Positions 33,589 to 40,172 of a DNA stretch of 40,172 nt are shown one piece after another. The notes under the pieces were generated by a model that saw nothing but the letters and a program-made list of their open reading frames with translations, was not told the origin of the DNA and ran no database searches. The position numbers and the translations under genes are program-made. The stretch spans positions 79,505-119,676 of the forward strand of contig BEXV01000959.1 in assembly GCA_003118195.1 (NCBI GenBank). The letters run 5' to 3'. Position 1 is the stretch's first letter. Each line of letters starts with the position of its first letter. This DNA is from Hemicentrotus pulcherrimus. Lineage: Eukaryota > Echinodermata > Echinoidea > Camarodonta > Strongylocentrotidae.

Positions 33589-33939
33589 GGCCTGTCTTCA
33601 TTAGCTCGAGATTGCCAAATAGCCTGCTATTTCTGACTTGGGAAATAATCCCGAAGTTACAAAACGCGTCTTCATCAGCTCGAGACTTGACCTCGAAACT
33701 TGAGACTCGAGCTCAGCGTTTGCGCATAGTGGGAGTCTTCGGGCTGGTAATGACGCACCGGACAAACAACGGGATACTTTGCAAACTAGTCCAAGATATC
33801 TTGGGATGATCATCTTGTCCAAATATCCCGCTAATCGCAACTTCGGGCTGATGAAGACGCAAATTAACTAGATAATTTGCGATCAAGGGTAGTTCAAATT
33901 GTGGGATGTTTGGCAATCTCGAGCTGATGAGGACAGACC
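33589..33939. repeat. Foldback MITE-like element, copy 4
   Basis: Opens GGCCTGTCTTCATTAGCTCG and ends CTCGAGCTGATGAGGACAGACC, inverted ends of the same family. The middle holds CCAAGATATCTTGG, and the blocks AATATCCCGCTAATCGCAAC and TTCGGGCTGATGAAGACGCA closely match copy 1. Open frames on both strands across it are by-products of the palindrome. Confidence 0.8.
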
Positions 33940-33954
33940 TAATGTTCCTTGATC

Positions 33955-34018
33955 TCTGTTGAGAGCCAGAAGGGTGTTAGCTTTCTGAGTATACCGCCCT
34001 CCTTGCTCTAAAACAGAT
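33955..34018. repeat. Palindromic hairpin repeat, copy 4
   Basis: TCTGTTGAGAGCCAGAAGGG pairs imperfectly with CCCTCCTTGCTCTAAAACAGA. Only 15 bases after MITE copy 4. Same core as the copies at 6260, 20973 and 24830. Confidence 0.5.
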
Positions 34019-35278
34019 GATGTCTTCCTCATCCTTATCTGTTTCATCATGTATGTTCTGTAGAATGATATTAGTCTGTACAATGAACCCAGTTTTCTGT
34101 CTACAAACTCACTCTTCGATCCCTCTTCTATCCCTCTTCTATGTACCAGAAAGTCTAGGTTGAATATTCCTCATCTAACCAAGATTACTTGAATATTAAA
34201 ATTGAATTGACACTCACTAGATAGGCTCCATATCATTTAGCATGCCTGAATGCCAAGTAAAATAATACTTTCCACACCCAGTTCACCATTCTGTTAAATT
34301 CTCTAATGAATCTAATTGATTTATTATACTAACATCGATAAAAAGATAAAATTTGCAGTTGCTCTTTGCCATTCTTGGAAGGAAGTAACATTTTTAAGAT
34401 GCTGTTTGATTTCATTGTTTACGTAGAATCATCAATATCCTAGGACACTACTTTATACATGTAGTACGACAGCACATTATCCATAATTCAAGTTAATATG
34501 TTGATATGTGTCGTAACACTGAAGTGAGCTGCAGCAGTACAATTCTAAGATTGTCTGGGACTAAACAAAATCTCCAGGAATCGCAAAGACCATCTCTGTT
34601 GACCACTTTACTATGCACATTTTCATGGTGCATTCATTTCCAAAAATCCTCTCTTGTGAATAGAATAGTTTTCGGATTCTCATATTTGCCATATTTTTCT
34701 CTAGAAAAGTTCACGTTTCATTACATTTTTTTAGTACTTACATGTTCCCATTTATTTTTAGATTTGACTTTGATAGATCAAAGTTGATTTCTTTCTGAAT
34801 GAATTTTTGTGCTTGTTTATTTGATTGTGTGTTTTTCTGTTTCTAGCTGTGTGTTATTGTTGTGTTTTTAAACTTTGTTGTTCATGTACAGGTTTTTTAG
34901 TATGAGAAAGAGAATCGTTGTATATAATTTGTTATGTCATAATGGATTTGGAAGATTTATGTATGAATTCTGTAGGACACAACTGCAATATTCATAAGAC
35001 ATTGAACAGCAGCAATTTTTTTTGTGTGCTTTATATGCCATTTGCCTTTTTTCATGACTGTTTTTTTTTTGTCTACCGGGTAATCTTCATCATAATTATT
35101 TTCCCATCAGAGAGTTGTCACTTTTACAGTATTGTGACGCTGAATCCATTCCAAATTTCCATTCTGATTTCCAACTGATTTGTTAAACTATGTATAGCTG
35201 TCACAATGCAAATGATTAAATCTCTTTCTCTTCCTCTCCCCTTCTCTTCTGTCTCGTTCATCTCTCTTGTCCATCCAG

Positions 35279-35347
35279 GCTGAATCCAACGAATATAGAA
35301 TAACCAGCGCTGACAAGAGAGCGAAGAACATCCTAAGGAACAAGTAA
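35279..35347 (+). CDS. SNAP25: SNAP-25 alternative terminal exon C
   Basis: After a long polypyrimidine tract and the acceptor CCATCCAG, 22 codons plus TAA: begins AESNEYRITSADKRAK and ends NILRNK. Phase 0, continuing from K184. Layer residues are A185, N188, I192, A195, A199 and I202. Compared with vertebrate SNAP-25, S187 is kept, D186 is glutamate and D193 is threonine, and a tyrosine sits at 190. The end is the most basic of the three (KRAK..LRNK). It is as similar to exon B (10 of 22) as either is to the vertebrate end. AATAAA motifs follow at 35513 and 35539. Oddly, the last codons and stop form a good 5' splice site (CAA|GTAAGA at 35344), so splicing past the stop is conceivable. Confidence 0.92.
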   Translation, partial: AESNEYRITSADKRAKNILRNK

Positions 35348-35512
35348 GAGGTCACCTGACAAATCACATGACTGGACATGGGAGGCATGACAGTGTCACC
35401 TGACTTGCCAAGGCCTGTCTTGGATGGCAACCATCTTGCATGGGCTTGGATGGGAGCAGATGAAAGCAGCAGCAATATATCTTTCGCAAATAGAAAATTA
35501 GATGAATGAATG

Positions 35513-35544
35513 AATAAAAACTTCTAGATGCAAACAGTAATAAA
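35513..35544 (+). promoter_or_regulatory. Candidate poly(A) signals for exon C transcripts
   Basis: AATAAA at 35513-35518 and again at 35539-35544, 166-192 bases after the stop, followed by a T-run (GTTTTTTTTC). The spacing suits a short 3' UTR. A further AATAAA at 39882-39887 could serve a long one. Confidence 0.55.
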
Positions 35545-36514
35545 GTTTTTTTTCGGAAGTGGAAATTGTTTTAAACAAAAATCAAGATTTTAGGGGATTG
35601 TATATTCACTGGCATGATGAATTGTTGTTTGTTTTTTCAAGATACTTGCCAGTGTCAGACAGATGTAGATATGTTTTTTGTTTGCGTGTAGTTTATGACC
35701 AGTTGCACAAAGTTCAGCTTCTGTATCTCTCTCTCTCTCTCCACAACCCTTCATTTTCTTCATCACCCTTTTAGATGAGCCGTTATAGCTGTATTTGATA
35801 TAAACACTGGTGATCTCTAGCATTAATGTATGAGAATTTGTATTCTGTGTACAATAAGCAACAGAAATGGCTACCGTTGTTTGACATAAAATATATATCA
35901 GGCAATATATGAGCTCTTTTTCTCTTCTCTTGTTGTCATATTAGTGGGTTTTATGATGTGGCATTATTCTTGTTTGATGCAGTTTATTGATTGAACCAGA
36001 TAGGTAGATATGTAAATTCATTTTGTTCAACTTCAATTATATTACTTAGATTGATGAATTTTGTATATATTAATGTGATATATATTATTATTTTTTTTTG
36101 TATGTGCTATTTTGCCCATCGAGATTGGATTATTATTAATCTGATCGGAGATGGTCTAGGATCTGTACTTTAAAATGTAGGACTTTTACTGCACTTAGGA
36201 CGAACCTCAATGCACTTAAACAGAGTATTGTTAAGATGAGATGTGACAAGATTTGCATCGAGATTTCCATCATTCATTTCGTGATCAGATTGTTTTCACA
36301 ATGTCAATTTCAGTTTAGATGCCAGCTGAATTTAGTACATAACATAGCTACTTTACAAATATACCTGACTGCCCTTTCATGTAATTATCATAATGTATGA
36401 TATTGTTACCCAGGCCTAATAACTAGGCTACCCTGATAAGATGCTCAAGCATTCAAGCAATTTTTTCCCACGTGCTACCCATAACCCGGGTGAAGAGAGG
36501 CAGATATAGATGCA

Positions 36515-36585
36515 TATCAGTGCTGTAGAAGGGATTTGAACCCTAATCCTTCATGATAAAGTAGTTCTGTGATAGCACTCAGTTT
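36515..36585 (-). mobile_element. Possible tRNA-derived SINE fragment
   Basis: The minus strand holds AGGGTTCAAATCCCTTCTAC, a good B box with paired T-stem, preceded by GAGTGCTATCACAGAACTAC, a weak A-box-like stretch. The other tRNA stems are not convincing. Probably a decayed tRNA-derived retroelement. Confidence 0.35.
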
Positions 36586-37224
36586 CTTCATTTTTTTATT
36601 TTATTTTTCACTTGTGCCAGACCTCAAGTCTATGGAGAAGAGAAAATGAGAAGTGTGTGAAACTTTGTACTTTATTTTCAACTTTCAAGATAAGTTTTAT
36701 AGAAGAGACACCAATCAAAGTTGTTACGATATGATTTTATGTTTTCTTATAAAAAGAATTTGTTTGAAGCGATTGGTTTCATATCCGAGTTCTTCAATCA
36801 GATCAATTTTTTTTGCAGAGAATGCCGAACTATTTTGTGGTGCTCGTACACTTATTTTGTAACATGATTGTCCATCAAACAACTGCTTATTTCTCTTCTT
36901 CTATTTTTAAATGGTGCCCACAAAGATGGTTGTAGCGGAATTGTAGGGAAATCTGAAAACTCCTGATTACCATGAATTGCCAGGCCTTTGTTATTTAGAT
37001 TTATTATTCTAAGGGTGGGTATTAGTCTGTTTTTTTCTAACCCTGACAAAAAGAACTGTTTAGGTTAAAAGTGAATATTCCAGTAAAGAATTGAATTTGG
37101 ATTGATTTTATTTATCTTTGTATAATAGTTTATTATTCATAAAGTGTTGACGCCCGTAGTGAACAAACAAAGTACTCAACCACCAATGTGTCTAATTATA
37201 GATGGATGCAAAGCTGCCAATTAA

Positions 37225-37440
37225 TTGTTTCTTACAGAAATTTTTGCCGTAGTCTTTTTGCTCTCCTATTTCTATTCTTTTTGTCTTCATGCCTTTCATT
37301 TCTGCTTTTTCTTCATCTCCTCTTTCTCCATCTTGTCATCTTCTAATTCAATTTTTTTCCTCTGCCTTTTCTCTCCTTTCATATTTTCTCCTCCTCTCCT
37401 TTTCCTTCCTTCCTTCTTCCTCGTCTTCTATTTGTTTTTG
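37225..37440. repeat. Polypyrimidine tract
   Basis: About 200 bp dominated by C and T on the plus strand (CTCCTCCTCTCCTTTTCCTT and similar). The open frame over it is rich in F, S and L because of composition. No gene. Confidence 0.8.
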
Positions 37441-37974
37441 TCATTAATCAAATTCATTTGAATCTCTGTGGAGAGATGGTGACAAGCAAATCAAATCAAA
37501 TTTCATCCCAACAATGAATGCAGTAACAATAGAATCCACATACCAGTAAGTACTTGAATAGTAAGTGATATTCACCCACTACCCACAGACACCAATTGAT
37601 TCCTGTATGTTGTCAAGGAGGGTGGGTGAGAGAATTCATTAGTTATGGCCCAGTCGCACCAGCAAATCGGCTCTATTTTTAGGCTTCTTGGGGGTAATGT
37701 AACCTTTTATATGGTCTGTAAGCAGTCTGGTGTTGGTCTCCTTGGTGTTATCAACAGATTAAAGATTCACAATAGGTTTCACAGATGAATGCATCCAGCA
37801 TAAATAGCATACATAATAGTCGATGGAGGATTACATATTCTGATGAGCTCTGAACACCAACAATAAGTGACCTTGTAGAAAAAATATTGGTATGAAAAGG
37901 ACTGTAACAATACAATTTGTCTGTGATATTTACTCAGACAGACCCTCTTTGTCAGGAAAGTGAAAAACAGTATT

Positions 37975-38036
37975 AGGAGTCGGGTTTGAACTCAGTTTTC
38001 TTGTTGAACACCTCATCATGCAGCTGGCAGGAGTCC
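37975..38036 (-). mobile_element. Possible tRNA-derived SINE fragment
   Basis: The minus strand shows GAGTTCAAACCCGACTCCTA, resembling a B box and T-arm, preceded by a CTGCATGATGAGGTGTTCAA stretch. Weak; could be chance. Confidence 0.25.
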
Positions 38037-39183
38037 AATAGCATTAGCATGCTCATAATGTCAACCAAAAAGTATGTGCTTGTTTGATACAAAATAACTC
38101 AAGTTAGGTAGTTACCATCATTTTGCACTTCTTCATTAATCAATATAGAAAGAAGTCAAGTTTTGAAAATGGCATGCATGTTTAACTCCCTCCTGTCAGC
38201 CTCCTAACAATGTTTATTTAAAACTCTTGGTCTGGCATTGAATGAGGAAATGGATGCATTTGGACAACCTTACTTGAGAAATTTAGAATTTGTGTTTTGA
38301 AGAAGTGTCATTGCATTATCCTTTTAAAGAGAAATAAAAAAAAAACTGATGTATGGATAGAGTCTGGTATGGAAGAACTTGGGGAAATAATTGGTATCGA
38401 AAAAACAAAACATGAGCAATGATAAGCACCATTTCCCTTATGCACATATGATGTTAGTAGACACCTCAACATTTCTGAAGAGGAGGAAAAGTCATTATTC
38501 AATTAATGGAATGAAGTTTTATATTGTGAAGAAGTTAATTTTCAGTTTCAGAACCTCCATTTTTAGTTCATAAAAATGTCTTTGAGCCATCCAGAGTTGT
38601 TTACTGTTACTTAGTTTCAGGACCAGTAACCTACAGTGTTAGAAAAAATGCTGACATTTTGTCAAATTTGTTGTTAATTGTACATTTTGACATTTCAGAA
38701 CTCAAGATCACTGTAAATCTCAAAGATGATTTTCTGCCTTAAATAGCAAAATATGTATTTGAGACAGATGCAAATACATGTATATACATAGTAAAGTAAA
38801 CGATTGGTAATTTGATTGATAGTAATTTAGATTCACAATCTAATTTTTGCATGTATACAATGTATAATGTAGCATACAATGCATTTGAATTGTTCTTATT
38901 TTGGGAGCAACCGACTTCTGTTTCATAAACCAGTAGTCCACATAAATGTTTGAACATGCAAACTTATCATTCCATTTTCTTCTTGAAATTGCCATTTGAA
39001 ATGAAGTAGGATCCTTTTCTCTTGTCTCGTTTTCAAACCTTCTGAAGGAGTGCCCAGTTTGTCCCCTCCTTGATTTGTTCAAATAATTTTCATTCTGGAA
39101 CAAGATAATCCTACTCTGAATCCAGCATCTGCAGTGTATGTTGGAATTTAATTTGATGTTGAAAGTGAACAAAGAAAAGTTAG

Positions 39184-39317
39184 TTAAGCCTCGGTCACAA
39201 ATGCCATTACGAACTGCTATGAATGCCGTACAAACAATTTTCAGCCGATGGAAATTCGGGAAGACGATGGAAAAACAGGGAGATTCGTACGAACCTTTGT
39301 GACCTTAGCAAAACTTA
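39184..39317. repeat. Short inverted-repeat element with GGTCACAAA ends
   Basis: The left end TTAAGCCTCGGTCACAAATG is matched by CCTTTGTGACCTTAGCAAAA at the right, with TACGAAC/GTACGAAC blocks inside. About 130 bp with imperfect terminal inverted repeats. Probably a small MITE. Confidence 0.5.
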
Positions 39318-39767
39318 AGAAGTCTTGGGCTTTACTGATTGGTATTTTCTCTCCTCAAATTTTGTCAACTATCATATGTAAATTTTCTTTTTTTTCTACG
39401 TTGTAGCTAATTTTTCATATTTATAATGTTACCCTATTCATCTCATTTCTTTTTCCATGTGTCATTTTTATTTTCTAGTCAAGTTATTGAAAGAAACTTG
39501 TACATTGTTTGATTATTACAGCTATTTCCCCCTTCTTTGCATTGATTAGAATTTGCAGTGATATCATCACATTCTTAATGATAAATTGAAAGAATCCATT
39601 CTTTGTAGTGACTTTCTGTGTTATTTCAAAGGTATACATATTTCACATGGATAAGTATTTGATTTTTATCTAATTTAAAGGTGTTTGTAGAAAGATCAAA
39701 TCTTTGTTGTTGTTTATCTAAAGTTATGCATCGTTGATATCACTTGTATAGAAGTATATACATAAGA

Positions 39768-39787
39768 TACAAATATATATATATATT
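39768..39787. repeat. (AT)n microsatellite
   Basis: About nine TA units in AT-rich flank. Simple sequence. Confidence 0.8.
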
Positions 39788-40160
39788 TCATTTAAATTGT
39801 GCATATTGTGAATATATATTATACTATGAAAATGTGATCAATAATTCTGCATTCCCTGTGTTATGGAATTAATTTCTTGAAAATAAACCTAATTAAGCTA
39901 ATCAGCTTGTACTTAAAACTTCTTGAGAGCATTCATACTTTGAAGGGTGTTGTATTATTACTTTCCTTTAGATAATTATTGTGGCGACATAGCATATGTG
40001 ATGTGGGGGTGATGACCATCCACTAACCCCAACCCCTCCCTCTCTTTCCACCCTCAAAAAATGAGGGTCAGCAAGTTCACATTTTTCAACATATGTGAAA
40101 GTTGAGGACCTTTCTACCCTCGTCAGCAAATTTTGAAAAATGAGGACCCTTTTTATTATT

Positions 40161-40172
40161 GGGGGGGGGGGG
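40161..40172. repeat. Poly-G run at right end
   Basis: Twelve G close the window, mirroring the 14 G at the start. Likely an assembly break. Confidence 0.9.

Larger units (their letters stand above)
28704..35278. other. 3' UTR of exon B and intron upstream of exon C
   Basis: 6.6 kb with no further supported exon. AATAAA motifs at 29180, 30746 and 30813 could end exon B transcripts. The AT-rich stretch 29560-30830 would suit a long 3' UTR. Two foldback MITEs (31542-32070, 33589-33939) and a hairpin repeat (33955-34018) follow. The last ~60 bases before exon C are almost pure pyrimidine. Confidence 0.7.
35348..40172. other. 3' UTR and downstream flank of the SNAP-25 gene
   Basis: No further coding exon is supported. 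The proximal part is likely 3' UTR of exon C transcripts, ending early (near 35545) or extending further. It holds a CT run (35725-35741), two possible tRNA-like SINE fragments (36515-36585, 37975-38036), a polypyrimidine tract (37225-37440) and an inverted-repeat element (39184-39317). Short open frames, including a 110-codon minus-strand frame ending at 38840, show no recognised domain. Confidence 0.65.

Noticed and set aside
38840..39172. 110-codon minus-strand open frame
   Set aside because: No recognised domain, no conserved-looking motif, and such lengths occur by chance in 40 kb of six frames.
35348..40172. A fourth SNAP-25 terminal exon
   Set aside because: Acceptor-like sites such as TTTTGCAG at 36818 do not lead to a frame with the N...R...AN.RA pattern.

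Overview
The window is animal genomic DNA: AT-rich, about one percent coding, with spliced exons, long introns and many dispersed repeats. It carries the 3' part of one plus-strand gene, a SNAP-25 family t-SNARE. The protein is closest in style to invertebrate SNAP-25 (CCGICVCPW palmitoylation region, TWKGNDDGK linker). That, the compact foldback transposons, the tRNA-derived SINE and the poly-G/poly-C tracts suggest a marine invertebrate, perhaps an echinoderm such as a sea urchin. The species assignment is inference.

Layout. Three constitutive exons are clear: 7652-7769 (second half of SNARE helix 1 plus the cysteine cluster, 118 bp), 16566-16703 (inter-helix linker) and 20219-20363 (SNARE helix 2 from its start through the ionic zero layer to layer +2). 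The first SNAP-25 exons (vertebrate residues 1-55) were not found and probably lie upstream of the window. After 20363 the gene does not end once but three times. Phase-0 acceptors at 23626, 28635 and 35279 each open a 63-69 bp reading frame that completes SNARE helix 2 and stops. The three ends align to each other and to vertebrate SNAP-25 without gaps. They keep every core-layer residue from +4 to +8 and differ almost only on the outer face of the helix. The gene therefore appears able to make three SNAP-25 proteins with different C-termini through alternative last exons.

A second unusual structure lies just before the linker exon. Its acceptor and first ~30 coding bases are repeated in tandem three more times upstream (16111, 16259, 16412), about 150 bp apart. 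Each upstream copy has an apparently usable acceptor but reaches a stop after ten complete codons, so these are decoy or poison splice sites.

The rest is intron or 3' flank. It holds four copies of a foldback MITE-like element (3202, 13928, 31542, 33589), at least four copies of a 60-80 bp palindromic hairpin repeat (6260, 20973, 24830, 33955), a tRNA-Thr-like SINE on the minus strand (17091-17241), several other inverted repeats, long polypurine and polypyrimidine tracts and simple repeats. Homopolymer G/C runs lie at both ends and beside the internal gap (18975-19173), so the window looks like a contig broken at poly-G. No bacterial, viral or CRISPR features were seen, and no second protein gene is supported.
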